DNA of 57,125 nt from Cellulomonas triticagri (GTDB lineage: Bacteria > Actinomycetota > Actinomycetes > Actinomycetales > Cellulomonadaceae). The notes beneath the pieces are model-generated. The model was not told the DNA's origin, searched no databases, and worked only from the letters and a program-made list of their open reading frames with translations. The stretch is taken from positions 1-57,125 of the forward strand of contig NZ_RFFI01000008.1 in the NCBI RefSeq assembly GCF_003696205.1, in the 5' to 3' direction. A program made the position numbers and the translations under genes. Shown piece after piece: positions 34,733-42,836 of this stretch (position 1 is its first letter; the number at the start of each line of letters is the position of its first letter).

Positions 34733-34759
34733 ACGGTACATCGGAGGCAAGGCTTACCT
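34733..34759 (-). promoter_or_regulatory. IdeR/DtxR-like iron box and leaderless promoter
   Basis: On the minus strand AGGTAAGCCTTGCCT (34759-34745) matches the dyad core AGGnnAGnCTnnCCT of DtxR/IdeR boxes. A TACCGT -10 (34738-34733) follows and ends 7 nt before ATG 34725. Repressor binding would block RNA polymerase, giving iron-dependent control of the siderophore reductase. Confidence 0.72.
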
Positions 34760-34825
34760 CACCCCCCGATGGGGTATTTCACACCGTTCGTCCCGCCGCA
34801 CCTCCGGCGTCCGGACAGCCGAACA

Positions 34826-35971
34826 TCACGCGACGCTGGTGCCGAACGCCAGTCCGAGCAGGTACGTCGCCGCCGCGGCACCGAGGCCGATGCCGAGCTG
34901 GCGCAGCGCCCGCCGGGCGGGCGAGGAGCCGGACAGCACGCCGACGGTCGCACCCGTGCCGAGCAGCGCGACACCCACGAGACCGGTCGCGACGCCGACG
35001 GCGAGCCAGTCCTCCAGGCCGAACAGGTAGGGCAGCACGGGGATGATCGCGCCCCCGGCGAAGAAGCAGAAGCTCGCCGCCGCCGCCCCGACCGCGGTCC
35101 CGACGGTCTCGTGCTCGTCGACCTCCGCGACGTCGTCCTCCGCACCCGCCACGTCCGCGCCGTCCGCCGCCACCCCCAGGTCGGACGCGGGCACCGTCGC
35201 GCCGAGCAGCGCGGCCCGCGCGAGCACGTCCTGCGCCCGCCGGGCGGCGTCGTCCTCGGCCATGCCCCGCGCCCGGTAGACGAGCGCGAGCTCGTTCGCG
35301 TCGAGGTCGAGGTGCGGCAGAGCCTCGCGGGCGTGCGCGCTGGGCCGCGAGGCCTCCAGCAGCTCGCGCTGGGAGCGCACGGACACGTACTCCCCCGCCC
35401 CCATGGACAGGGCCCCGGCGAGCAGGCCGGCGAGCCCGGTGAGCAGGACGGTCGAGTGGGCGACGCCGCTGGCGCCGATGCCGAGCACCAGCGCCAGGTT
35501 GCTGACCAGGCCGTCGTTGGCGCCGAACACCGCGGCGCGGAACGTCCCGGAGATCCGGTTGCGGCCGCGGATCGCGAGGCTGCGCACGACCTCCTCGTGG
35601 ATGCGCTCGTCCGCCGCCATGGTCGGGGTGGCGTCGACGTCCTCGGCGTAGGCGGACCGTGCCTCGGCGCGCTGCGCGAGCGCGAGGACGAACACGCCGC
35701 CGAACCGGCGGGCGAGCCAGCCGAGACCGCGGGAGCGGATGTCGCCGCGCAGCGGGCGGCCGACCCGGCCGCCGAGCAGGTCGAGCCAGTGCTGCTCGTG
35801 CCGCTTCTCGGCGTCGGCGAGGGCGAGCAGGATCGCCCGCTCCTCGCCGGTGCGACGCGAGGCGAGGTCACGGTAGGCGGCGGCCTCGGCACGCTCGTCG
35901 GCGAGGTAGCGGCGCCACCGCCGGACCTGGCGGGCGGTGGGCGTCGGCGTCGGGGCGGGTTCGGGGGGCAC
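34826..35971 (-). CDS. Ferritin-like/VIT1 fusion membrane protein
   Basis: A 381-residue protein from GTG 35971. Residues about 10-140 form a rubrerythrin/ferritin-like di-iron region (LADERAEAAAYRDLASRRTGEERAILLALADAEKRHEQHW, then DERIHEEVV), and the rest is a VIT1/CCC1 transporter: FRAAVFGANDGLVSNLALVLGIG, GLLAGALSMGAGEYVSVRSQRELLE and C-terminal helices. This architecture (erythrin-vacuolar iron transport) moves Fe2+ or Mn2+. An iron-regulated neighbour encodes a siderophore reductase. A GACCAT -10-like box lies 6-7 nt upstream of GTG 35971, which is why that start was favoured over ATG 36016. Confidence 0.88.
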   Translation of the reverse strand: MPPEPAPTPTPTARQVRRWRRYLADERAEAAAYRDLASRRTGEERAILLALADAEKRHEQHWLDLLGGRVGRPLRGDIRSRGLGWLARRFGGVFVLALAQRAEARSAYAEDVDATPTMAADERIHEEVVRSLAIRGRNRISGTFRAAVFGANDGLVSNLALVLGIGASGVAHSTVLLTGLAGLLAGALSMGAGEYVSVRSQRELLEASRPSAHAREALPHLDLDANELALVYRARGMAEDDAARRAQDVLARAALLGATVPASDLGVAADGADVAGAEDDVAEVDEHETVGTAVGAAAASFCFFAGGAIIPVLPYLFGLEDWLAVGVATGLVGVALLGTGATVGVLSGSSPARRALRQLGIGLGAAAATYLLGLAFGTSVA

Positions 35972-36071
35972 GGCCCCATGGTCCGCCGCCCGGCCGCGGC
36001 CCGTCACGCGCCCCACGCCGGTTCGCCGACCCGAATCCTGCCGTCCGCCCGCCCGGTGCGCGCGGTGCCGC

Positions 36072-36437
36072 TCAATCCTCCCAGGGCGGTGCGTCGTCGA
36101 GCTTCGCGTAGTACTTCGCGAGGTGGCTGCGGGCGCGGTCGGCGTCCTTCGCGGGGATGTCGATCCCGCCGCGCGAGCCCTGCAGGACGGCGGCGGCCGC
36201 GAACACCCCGCGCGGCACGGCGACCAGCCTCCCGTCCACCACGTCGGCGATCAGCAGCTTGTACGCGGTGAGGTTCTGCTTCGCGTCGGCGTCGTACCAG
36301 ACGTGCGCGTCCCGGTATCGCTCGTTGGGCTCCTCCTCGACCCCGGCCCACGCGCGGACCCGCCGCTCGGCGGCGGCTCCGTCCCACGCGCGGTCCCGGT
36401 CGGCCAGGGGCAGGTCCTGGAACGCGGTCACGGCCAT
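36072..36437 (-). CDS. Hypothetical protein with prohead-protease-associated region
   Basis: A 121-residue cytosolic protein from ATG 36437. The stretch KLLIADVVDGRLVAVPRGVFAAAAVLQGSRGGIDIPAKDADRARSHLAKYYAKLDD resembles the domain that follows HK97-family prohead proteases (VPRGxFAAAAVLQGARG, RxHLxxYY). No Ser/His protease residues are present, so it is probably a domesticated or orphan fragment. No other phage gene was seen nearby. Confidence 0.6.
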   Translation of the reverse strand: MAVTAFQDLPLADRDRAWDGAAAERRVRAWAGVEEEPNERYRDAHVWYDADAKQNLTAYKLLIADVVDGRLVAVPRGVFAAAAVLQGSRGGIDIPAKDADRARSHLAKYYAKLDDAPPWED

Positions 36438-36475
36438 GGTGCTCCTCCCTCAACCTCGACGTTGCGCAGACGCAG

Positions 36476-36487
36476 GGTTGCGCAACC
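36476..36487. promoter_or_regulatory. 12-bp palindrome
   Basis: GGTTGCGCAACC is a perfect palindrome 38 bp upstream of the hypothetical gene's ATG. The octamer GTTGCGCA recurs at 36461-36468. Candidate operator; nothing further can be said. Confidence 0.35.
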
Positions 36488-36499
36488 TTCACGTTCCTC

Positions 36500-37513
36500 T
36501 CAGGACGACGGCGCGGCCGACCGGAGCTTCTCGAGCAGCGGCTCCGCCACCTCGTCGAGGAACTGCTGCTGCGCCGCGTCCCCGACCTGCACCAGCGCGA
36601 TGTCCGTGAACCCCGCCTCCCAGTACGCGGACACCGCCGTGACGATCGCATCCAGGTCAGGCCCGCACGGGATGGTCGCGGCGACGTCGTCGGGCCGGGT
36701 GAACTGGCTCGCGGCGGCGAACGCCTCGGTGGTCGGCAGGTCGGCGTTGACGTGCCAGCCGCCGGCGAACCAGCGGAACTGCTCGTGCGCCCGCTGCTTC
36801 GCGACCTCCGGGTCGGGGTCCCAGGAGATCGGGATCTGGCCGATCTTCCGCGACGGGACGAGCGCGTCCCCGGAGCCGGACTCGGCGGCAGCCGCCCGGC
36901 GGGCCTCATCCCAGCCCCGGATGAGGTCGGACTTCGGCTCGGTGGCGACGAGGTGGTCGACCAGCGGCGCGAACCGGGAGATCGACTGGCCGCCGGAGAC
37001 GGCGACGGCGATCTCGACCGGGTCCTCCGGCAGGTCCCACAGCCGGGCGGAGTCGACGCGGAAGTGCTGGCCGTCGTAGGTGAGCCGGTCGCCGTCCAGC
37101 AGGGAGGCGATGATCTCGATCGCCTCCTCGAGCATGTCGTGCCGCTCGCCGACGGCGGGCCAGCGCTCGCCGACCACGTGCTCGTTGAGGTTCTCGCCCG
37201 CGCCGAGGCCGAGCGTGAACCGCCCGTCGGACAGCACGCCGAGGGTCGCGGCCTTCTGGGCGACGACGGCCGGGTGGTAGCGGATGATCGGCGCCGTCAC
37301 GTAGGTCATGAGGTCGACGCGGGACGTGGCGTGCGCGACCGCGCCGAGCAGCGTCCAGGCGTAGGGGGCGTGGCCCTGCTCGTCGATCCAGGGGAAGGCG
37401 TGGTCGGACGAGACGAGGAAGTCGAAGCCGCGCTGCTCGGCGCCAACGGCGTACTCCACGAGCTGCTTGGGCCCGGACTGCTCGGTCATCAGGGTGTAGC
37501 CGAATCGCGTCAT
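36500..37513 (-). CDS. LLM-class F420-dependent oxidoreductase
   Basis: A 337-residue TIM-barrel protein. Characteristic blocks: FDFLVSSDHAFPW near the N-terminus, VDLMTYVTAPIIRYHPAVVAQKAATLGVLSDGRFTLGLGAGENLNEHVVG, and the C-terminal VSGGQSISRFAPLVDHLVA with IVTAVSAYWEAGFTDIALVQVG. This resembles the subgroup near F420-dependent glucose-6-phosphate dehydrogenase, which uses the deazaflavin F420. Substrate is unknown; the presence supports an F420-making actinobacterium. Confidence 0.9.
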   Translation of the reverse strand: MTRFGYTLMTEQSGPKQLVEYAVGAEQRGFDFLVSSDHAFPWIDEQGHAPYAWTLLGAVAHATSRVDLMTYVTAPIIRYHPAVVAQKAATLGVLSDGRFTLGLGAGENLNEHVVGERWPAVGERHDMLEEAIEIIASLLDGDRLTYDGQHFRVDSARLWDLPEDPVEIAVAVSGGQSISRFAPLVDHLVATEPKSDLIRGWDEARRAAAAESGSGDALVPSRKIGQIPISWDPDPEVAKQRAHEQFRWFAGGWHVNADLPTTEAFAAASQFTRPDDVAATIPCGPDLDAIVTAVSAYWEAGFTDIALVQVGDAAQQQFLDEVAEPLLEKLRSAAPSS

Positions 37514-37587
37514 GCCCTCGACGATCCCCCCGAGCGCGCCGTCCCGCACCCCGGTCCGCCCCCGGTCGGGGCGGCCCGGCCGGCAGG

Positions 37588-38454
37588 TCAGGACGCGGGC
37601 GTCAGCGCCGCGCGCAGCGCGGGCACGAGCGGCGTCGTCGGCCGCCCGATGAGCCGGGACAGAGTGCCGTCGGCCCCGGCGAGCAGGTCGTCGCGGGTGT
37701 TCTCCGCGAGCGCGACGACGAACCCGGCGGTGCCCTCGTCCAGCCCGGCGGCGAGCAGGGCGGCGCGCTGCTCGTCGGAGGTGACGGCCCGGTAGGTCAC
37801 GGGGCGGCCGAGCACCTCGGCGGCGGCGGCGGCGAGGTCGGCGAAGCCCCACGCCTCGTCACCGGCGAGCTCGTAGGTCGCGTCGTCGTGGCCCTCGGTG
37901 CGGAGCACCACGGCGGCGGCCGCGGCGAAGTCGTCGCGGGGCGCGGAGGCGACCCGGCCCTCGCCGTAGGCGCCGACGATCTCGCCGGACTCGGCGGCGC
38001 CCTGGACGTCGCCGAGGTAGTTCTCGGTGTACCAGCCGTTGCGCAGGATCGTGTAGGTCAGCCCGGACGCGCGCAGCACCTCCTCGGTGGCCTTGTGCTC
38101 GGGCGCGAGGACCAGCGGCGTGGTGTCGGCGTGCGGCGCGGAGGTGTAGACGAGTCGACCGACGCCCACGGCCTTGGCGGCCTCGATGGCGGCGGTGTGC
38201 TGGGCGACCCGCTGCCCGACCTCGCTGCCGGAGACCAGCAGCACGACGTCGGCGCCGTCGAAGGCAGCCGTCAGCGACGCCGGGTCGGTGAAGTCGACGG
38301 CGGCGACGCGCACGCCCCGCTCGGCGAGGTCGGCGAGGCGCTCGGTGCGGCGGCCCGCGGCGACGACCTGGTCGGCGGGGACGCCGTCGGCCAGCAGGTG
38401 CTCGACGACGAGGCGGCCGAGGTGGCCGGTGGCACCGGTGACGACGATCGACAT
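37588..38454 (-). CDS. NAD(P)H-binding quinone oxidoreductase-like protein (Qor2/YtfG type)
   Basis: A 288-residue atypical SDR with VVTGATGHLGRLVVEHLL (TGxxGxxG), VVLLVSGSEVGQR, VYTSAPHADTT and the LTYTILRNGWYTENYLGDV block. These features match NmrA-like quinone oxidoreductase 2 (QorB/YtfG), which uses NADPH to reduce quinones. It diverges from an HxlR regulator; the arrangement equals qorR-qor2 of Corynebacterium glutamicum. It is a paralogue of the protein at 7,842-8,657. Confidence 0.85.
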   Translation of the reverse strand: MSIVVTGATGHLGRLVVEHLLADGVPADQVVAAGRRTERLADLAERGVRVAAVDFTDPASLTAAFDGADVVLLVSGSEVGQRVAQHTAAIEAAKAVGVGRLVYTSAPHADTTPLVLAPEHKATEEVLRASGLTYTILRNGWYTENYLGDVQGAAESGEIVGAYGEGRVASAPRDDFAAAAAVVLRTEGHDDATYELAGDEAWGFADLAAAAAEVLGRPVTYRAVTSDEQRAALLAAGLDEGTAGFVVALAENTRDDLLAGADGTLSRLIGRPTTPLVPALRAALTPAS

Positions 38455-38552
38455 GGGGACTCCTTCGGTGGTGGTGCGTGCGCGGCCGGGCACCTGACGC
38501 GTCCGGCACCACCAGCCAACCCCGGATCCGCCAGCGCCCTTCCCGATCGCGG

Positions 38553-38575
38553 GTACCCACTTTCGCGTAAGGTAC
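38553..38575 (+). promoter_or_regulatory. Inverted repeat over the HxlR -10 box
   Basis: GTACC (38553-38557) and GGTAC (38571-38575) form an inverted repeat overlapping the TAAGGT -10 hexamer (38568-38573), which ends 6 nt before ATG 38580. An HxlR dimer bound here could block its own promoter. Inferred operator. Confidence 0.45.
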
Positions 38576-38579
38576 TGGC

Positions 38580-38981
38580 ATGAGCGTAAGCATCGAGGTC
38601 AGCCCCGCACACGCGCCGGAATCCGCGTCGGTGCTGTCCGGCCTGCTCACCGGCGGGGTGCTCCCGGCGGCGTGCCCGAGCCGGGTCGTCCTCGACCACG
38701 TCACCAGCAAGTGGGGCGTCCTCGTGCTGGTCGCCCTGTCCGAGCGCACGCTGCGCTGGGGCGAGCTGCGCCGCCTCGTCGAGGGCATCAGCGAGAAGAT
38801 GCTCGCCTCCACGCTGCGCACCCTGGAGGCCGACGGCCTGGTGCTGCGCGAGGCCACCCCGTCCATCCCGCCGCGCGTGGACTACTCGCTGACCCCGCTG
38901 GGCCGCGAGCTCGCCGACCACCTGCTGCCGCTGATGGGCTGGATCACCCGGCACGCGGACGCGATCGTGGCGCGCGGCTGA
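38580..38981 (+). CDS. HxlR/DUF24-family regulator (QorR-like)
   Basis: A 133-residue winged-helix regulator: SRVVLDHVTSKWGVLVLVALSERTLRWGELRRLVEGISEKMLASTLRTLEADGLVLREATPSIPPRVDYSLTPLG. Its only cysteine (Cys32, in AACPSRVV) sits about where the conserved redox Cys of QorR and YodB lies, before the first helix of the HTH. In QorR that Cys is oxidised by diamide and derepresses qor2. The TAAGGT -10 box suggests leaderless translation from ATG 38580. Divergent to the Qor2-like gene by 125 bp. Confidence 0.9.
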   Translation: MSVSIEVSPAHAPESASVLSGLLTGGVLPAACPSRVVLDHVTSKWGVLVLVALSERTLRWGELRRLVEGISEKMLASTLRTLEADGLVLREATPSIPPRVDYSLTPLGRELADHLLPLMGWITRHADAIVARG

Positions 38982-39048
38982 CCCGTCCGGGCACAGCACC
39001 CGCACGGTCCGCGCACACCGCGCCCGGGCCCCGCCCAGGCTCGGCGCC

Positions 39049-39054
39049 TACCAT
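39049..39054 (+). promoter_or_regulatory. -10 box TACCAT of the FKBP lipoprotein gene
   Basis: TACCAT lies 39 nt before GTG 39094, giving a leader of about 32 nt with a GAAGGA ribosome binding site. Candidate promoter. Confidence 0.4.
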
Positions 39055-39093
39055 GGCGGCCGGATCAGCCGCCCCCGAACGAAGGACGAGCAC

Positions 39094-40020
39094 GTGCGCC
39101 GTACGGCCGCAGCCACCCTCCTCGCCGCCTCGCTGGTGCTGCTCAGCGCCTGCAGCGACGACACCTCCGCCGACCCGTCGGCCTCCGCCTCCCCGTCCGC
39201 GAGCGCCGCGACGGCGAGCGCCGAGGACGTCGCGGCCCTCGAGGCGGTGACCGTCACGGGCGAGCCCGGCGCGGAGCCGACCCTCGACTTCGAGCAGCCG
39301 TTCTCGGTGTCCGCGGACGTCGCGCGCGTCGCCGAGCCCGGTGACGGCGAGACCGTCGAGGAGGGGCACCAGGTGATGCTCAACATCGTCGCGGTGCTCG
39401 GCTCGGACGGCTCCAGCCAGGGCGGCACCTACGGCGCGACGCCGCAGGCGTACGTCGCAGAGCCGGGCAACGTCCCGGACGCGCTGCTGGACGTCCTCGT
39501 CGGCGCCCAGGTCGGCGCCCGCCTGCTCTACGCCAGCCCCGCGCAGGACGACACCGTGCTCATGGCCGTCGAGATCATGAGCACCGAGGCCATCCCGACG
39601 CGGGCCGAGGGCACCGCCGTCACCGACATCCCCGAGGGCCTGCCCACGGTCACCCTCGCCGAGGACGGCGCGCCGTCCATCGAGACCGTCGACGCCGAGC
39701 CGCCCACCGAGCTCGTCGCCCAGCCGCTGATCCAGGGCGCGGGCGCGCCGGTCGAGTCCGGCCAGACCCTCACCGTGCAGTACAGCGGCTGGCTCTGGGA
39801 CGGCACCCCGTTCGACTCCTCCTGGGAGCGCGGGGCGTCCACCAGCTTCCCGCTGGGCAACGTCATCCAGGGCTGGCAGCAGGGCCTCGTCGGGCAGACC
39901 GTCGGCAGCCAGGTGCTGCTGGTCGTCCCGCCGGACCTGGGCTACGGCGACGAGGACACCTCCTCGATCCCGGGTGGGTCCACGCTGATCTTCGTCGTGG
40001 ACATCCTGTCGGCGTCCTGA
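39094..40020 (+). CDS. FKBP-type peptidyl-prolyl isomerase lipoprotein
   Basis: A 308-residue secreted lipoprotein with lipobox LLSACSDD near residue 20, a Ser/Ala linker, and two FKBP-like modules. The C-terminal one (about 195-308) is canonical: GQTLTVQYSGWLWDGTPFDSSWERG, FPLGNVIQGWQQGLVGQTVGSQVLLVVPPDLGYG, and STLIFVVDILS, so it should be an active prolyl isomerase aiding folding of exported proteins. The N-terminal module retains only partial FKBP residues and may be non-catalytic. GTG 39094 has GAAGGA upstream. A strong terminator follows. Confidence 0.9.
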   Translation: MRRTAAATLLAASLVLLSACSDDTSADPSASASPSASAATASAEDVAALEAVTVTGEPGAEPTLDFEQPFSVSADVARVAEPGDGETVEEGHQVMLNIVAVLGSDGSSQGGTYGATPQAYVAEPGNVPDALLDVLVGAQVGARLLYASPAQDDTVLMAVEIMSTEAIPTRAEGTAVTDIPEGLPTVTLAEDGAPSIETVDAEPPTELVAQPLIQGAGAPVESGQTLTVQYSGWLWDGTPFDSSWERGASTSFPLGNVIQGWQQGLVGQTVGSQVLLVVPPDLGYGDEDTSSIPGGSTLIFVVDILSAS

Positions 40021-40052
40021 CCAGCGCCTGACGGCGCCCCGCCGTCCCCCAC

Positions 40053-40089
40053 GACGACCCCCGGCCGCACCTCGCGGCCGGGGGTCGTC
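40053..40089 (+). terminator. Intrinsic terminator
   Basis: A perfect 16-bp stem (40053-40068 with 40074-40089) and a 5-nt loop lie 33 nt after the FKBP stop. Very stable; ends the FKBP transcript before the EF-G-like gene. Confidence 0.85.
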
Positions 40090-40190
40090 CGCTGCCGCGG
40101 GGGATGCCGCCCGGAAGGTCCGCCGCCGCTCGCCCGGCGGCGGGGCCGATCCCGGGGCCGGAAGCCCTCCCGCGGGCCGTCGCACCCGGA

Positions 40191-40196
40191 TAGCCT
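40191..40196 (+). promoter_or_regulatory. -10 box TAGCCT of the EF-G-like gene
   Basis: TAGCCT is placed 31 nt before ATG 40227; the leader would contain the AGGAG ribosome binding site. Candidate promoter. Confidence 0.4.
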
Positions 40197-40226
40197 GGCT
40201 CTCCCGGCACGAACCAGGAGACCTGG

Positions 40227-42308
40227 ATGGACGCGGCGACGAGGCCGACCGTCCGCAACGTGGCGCTCGTCGGCCACGGCGGATCCGGCAAGACGACCCT
40301 GGCTGAGGCCCTGCTGCTGCGCGCCGGGGCGATCCCCCGGGCCGGGCGGGTCGAGGACGGCTCGACGGTGTGCGACCACGAGCCCGAGGAGGCGGCCCGC
40401 GGGTCGTCCGTCGCGCTCGGCGTCGCGGACCTGGACTGGACCTGCTCGCAGGGCTGCCCGCACCGGGTGACCCTGCTGGACACCCCCGGCTCCCCGGACT
40501 TCGCGGGCGCCCTCGACGCGGCCCTCGGCGTCGCGGACCTCGCCGTGCTGGTGGTGAGCGCCGTCGACGGGGTACAGTCCGGCACCGAGGCGGCGTGGCG
40601 GCGCTGCGACGAGGCCGGGATCGGGCGGCTCGTCGTCGTCGCGCAGGAGGACCGCGCCCGCGCCGACTTCCACCGCGTGCTGGACCAGGTCCGCGACCTC
40701 GCGCGCCGCACCGGCCACGACCCGGCGGGCGTCGTCCCGCTGGAGCTCCCGCTCGGCGAGGAGCACGCCCTGCACGGCGTCGCCGACGTCCTGTCCGACC
40801 GCGCCCTCGACTACGACGCCGACGGGCGGCACCACGACGCCGACCTGCCCGCCGACGTCGCCGACGAGGAGCGCCGCGTCCACGACGAGGTCACCGAGGA
40901 GATCGTCGCGCACGACGACGACCAGCTCGAGCGTTACCTGTCCGGCGACGAGCCCGGTCCCGCCGACCTGGAGCGCACCCTCGCCCGCGAGGTCCGCACC
41001 GGCGGGGCCGTGCCGGTGCTGCTCGTCTCCGCGGCCACGGGCGTCGGCGTCGACCGGCTCGCGGACCTGATGTGCGAGATCGGGCCGTCGCCCGCCGACC
41101 GCCCCGCGCGGCTGCGCGTCGGCGACCCCGGCTCGGACGCTCCCGTGCTCGACCTGCCCGCCGACCCTGACGGCGAGACCGTCCTGCACGTGTTCCGCAC
41201 CGTCGCGGACCCGTTCGTCGGCCAGGTGTCCGTGTTCAAGGTGCTGTCCGGCACCGTCCGCCCCGGCGACCGCCTGGTGTCCACCGCGACCGGCACCGAG
41301 GAGCGCCTGCACGGCCTGTTCCGGCTGCGCGGCCGTGAGCACCTGCCCGCCGACGTCGTCCGGGCCGGGGAGGTCGCGGCCGTCGCCAAGCTCTCGGGCG
41401 CCCCCACCGGCACCCTCCTGGCTTCCCAGGCCCGCCCCGCGCGACCCGCCGGCCCGCCGCCGCGCGAGCCGGTGCTCGCCGTCGCCCTCGTACCGGTCAG
41501 CCAGGCCGACGACGACCGGCTGTCGGGCGCCCTCACCCGCCTCGCCGCCGAGGACCCGACCCTGCGGGTCGACCGCACCGCGCACCAGAGCGTCCTGCGC
41601 GGCCTCGGCGACGCCCACCTGGCCGTCGCGGTCGAGCGGCTGGCCCGGGTGTTCGGCGTGCACGTCACCACCGAGCCCGTGCGGGTCGCCTACCGGGAGA
41701 CCCTCGCCCGGCCCGCCGCCGCCGAGGGGCGCCTCAAGAAGCAGTCCGGCGGGCACGGGCAGTTCGCCGTCGTCCACCTGCGGCTGACCCCGTTGCCGCC
41801 CGGGTCGGGTTTCGCGTTCGTGGACTCCGTCGTCGGCGGGGCCGTCCCCCGCTCCTACCTGCCCGCCGTCGAGCGCGGCGCCGCCGAGGCGCTGGCCGCC
41901 GGAGGCCCGCTCGGCCACCCCGTCGTGGACGTGCAGGTCGAGGTCCACGACGGGCGGGCGCACGCCGTCGACTCCTCGGACATGGCGTTCCGCACCGCCA
42001 CGGCCGCCGGGGTCCGGGCGGCGCTCGCCGACGCGGGGACGGTGCTGCTCGAACCGACCGTGCACGTCACCGTCGTCGTGCCCGCCGCCGCGCAGGGCGA
42101 CGTCCTGGGAGACCTGTCCGGGCGGCGCGGGCACATCACCGCGACGTCCACCACCGACGACGGCCGGGTCCGGATCGAGGCGACGGTCCCCGAGCCGGAG
42201 GTCGTCCGCTACGCCATGGACCTGCGCGCCCTCGCCGGCGGGCACGGCGAGCTGACCTTCGCCCCGGGCCCGTACGAGGTCCGGCCCGCGCACCTCGCGG
42301 CGGTCTGA
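40227..42308 (+). CDS. EF-G-like translational GTPase (EF-G2 type)
   Basis: A 693-residue protein with the five-domain EF-G order. G1 is GHGGSGKT (16-23), G3 DTPGSPDF (85-92), and domains IV and V retain KKQSGGHGQFAVVHLRL and YAMDLRALAGGHGEL. However, the G4 motif NKxD, needed for guanine specificity, reads AQED (139-142). The family (mycobacterial EF-G2 and relatives) is thought not to replace EF-G in translocation; a role in ribosome stalling or stress has been proposed. ATG 40227 follows AGGAG. Confidence 0.88.
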   Translation: MDAATRPTVRNVALVGHGGSGKTTLAEALLLRAGAIPRAGRVEDGSTVCDHEPEEAARGSSVALGVADLDWTCSQGCPHRVTLLDTPGSPDFAGALDAALGVADLAVLVVSAVDGVQSGTEAAWRRCDEAGIGRLVVVAQEDRARADFHRVLDQVRDLARRTGHDPAGVVPLELPLGEEHALHGVADVLSDRALDYDADGRHHDADLPADVADEERRVHDEVTEEIVAHDDDQLERYLSGDEPGPADLERTLAREVRTGGAVPVLLVSAATGVGVDRLADLMCEIGPSPADRPARLRVGDPGSDAPVLDLPADPDGETVLHVFRTVADPFVGQVSVFKVLSGTVRPGDRLVSTATGTEERLHGLFRLRGREHLPADVVRAGEVAAVAKLSGAPTGTLLASQARPARPAGPPPREPVLAVALVPVSQADDDRLSGALTRLAAEDPTLRVDRTAHQSVLRGLGDAHLAVAVERLARVFGVHVTTEPVRVAYRETLARPAAAEGRLKKQSGGHGQFAVVHLRLTPLPPGSGFAFVDSVVGGAVPRSYLPAVERGAAEALAAGGPLGHPVVDVQVEVHDGRAHAVDSSDMAFRTATAAGVRAALADAGTVLLEPTVHVTVVVPAAAQGDVLGDLSGRRGHITATSTTDDGRVRIEATVPEPEVVRYAMDLRALAGGHGELTFAPGPYEVRPAHLAAV

Positions 42309-42312
42309 GGGG

Positions 42313-42732
42313 TCAGCCCGCAGCGCGGGCCGCGTCCTCGGGCACCGGGTCGCCGCTGCCCAGCCGGCCCGCGTACACGTCGATCTTCAGCTCGATGCCC
42401 GCCAGGTGCGCCCGCACCTCGGCGAGCTCGGCGAGCACCCGGTCCCGGTGCGCCTCCAGCATCGCGAGGCGGGCGGGCTCGGTGCCGTCGCCCGCCCGCA
42501 CCAGGTCCGCGTACGCGCGGATGTCGCGCACCGGCATCCCGGTCGCCCGCAGCCGGGTCAGCAGGTGCAGCCACGCCACGTCCCGCTCGGTGTACCGCCG
42601 GTGCCCCGACGTGCTGCGGGCCACGGCGTCGAGCAGCAGCCCGTCGCGCTCGTAGTACCGCAGCGTGTGCGGGGTCAGGCCCGTCGCGGCGGCGACCTCG
42701 GCGATGGTGGACGTGCGCGTCTGCTCGGTCAC
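42313..42732 (-). CDS. MerR-family transcriptional regulator
   Basis: A 139-residue MerR protein: STIAEVAAATGLTPHTLRYYERDGLLLDAVARSTSGHRRYTERDVAWLHLLTRLRATGMPVRDIRAYADLVRAG, then a coiled-coil dimerisation helix. No Cys metal-binding cluster is present, so it probably senses a redox or organic signal. GTG 42732 starts it. Convergent with the EF-G-like gene, only 4 bp apart, and divergent from the DoxX-like gene, its likely target. Confidence 0.92.
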   Translation of the reverse strand: MTEQTRTSTIAEVAAATGLTPHTLRYYERDGLLLDAVARSTSGHRRYTERDVAWLHLLTRLRATGMPVRDIRAYADLVRAGDGTEPARLAMLEAHRDRVLAELAEVRAHLAGIELKIDVYAGRLGSGDPVPEDAARAAG

Positions 42733-42836
42733 GGGTCCAGCATGCTCCCGCCCTGCGGGACCGTCCCCCCGGACGTACCGTCGGGCGGGTGACCGGGCGC
42801 ACGCCCGGCGGACCGGACCCCACCCCTGGAGGACGC

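Noticed and set aside
36072..36437. Prophage remnant suggested by the prohead-protease-like stretch
   Set aside because: No capsid, terminase, integrase or attachment site around it; a single small domain is not enough for a prophage call.
39942..42293. 783-codon minus-strand open frame under the EF-G-like gene
   Set aside because: Antisense shadow; the plus-strand EF-G motifs are unambiguous.
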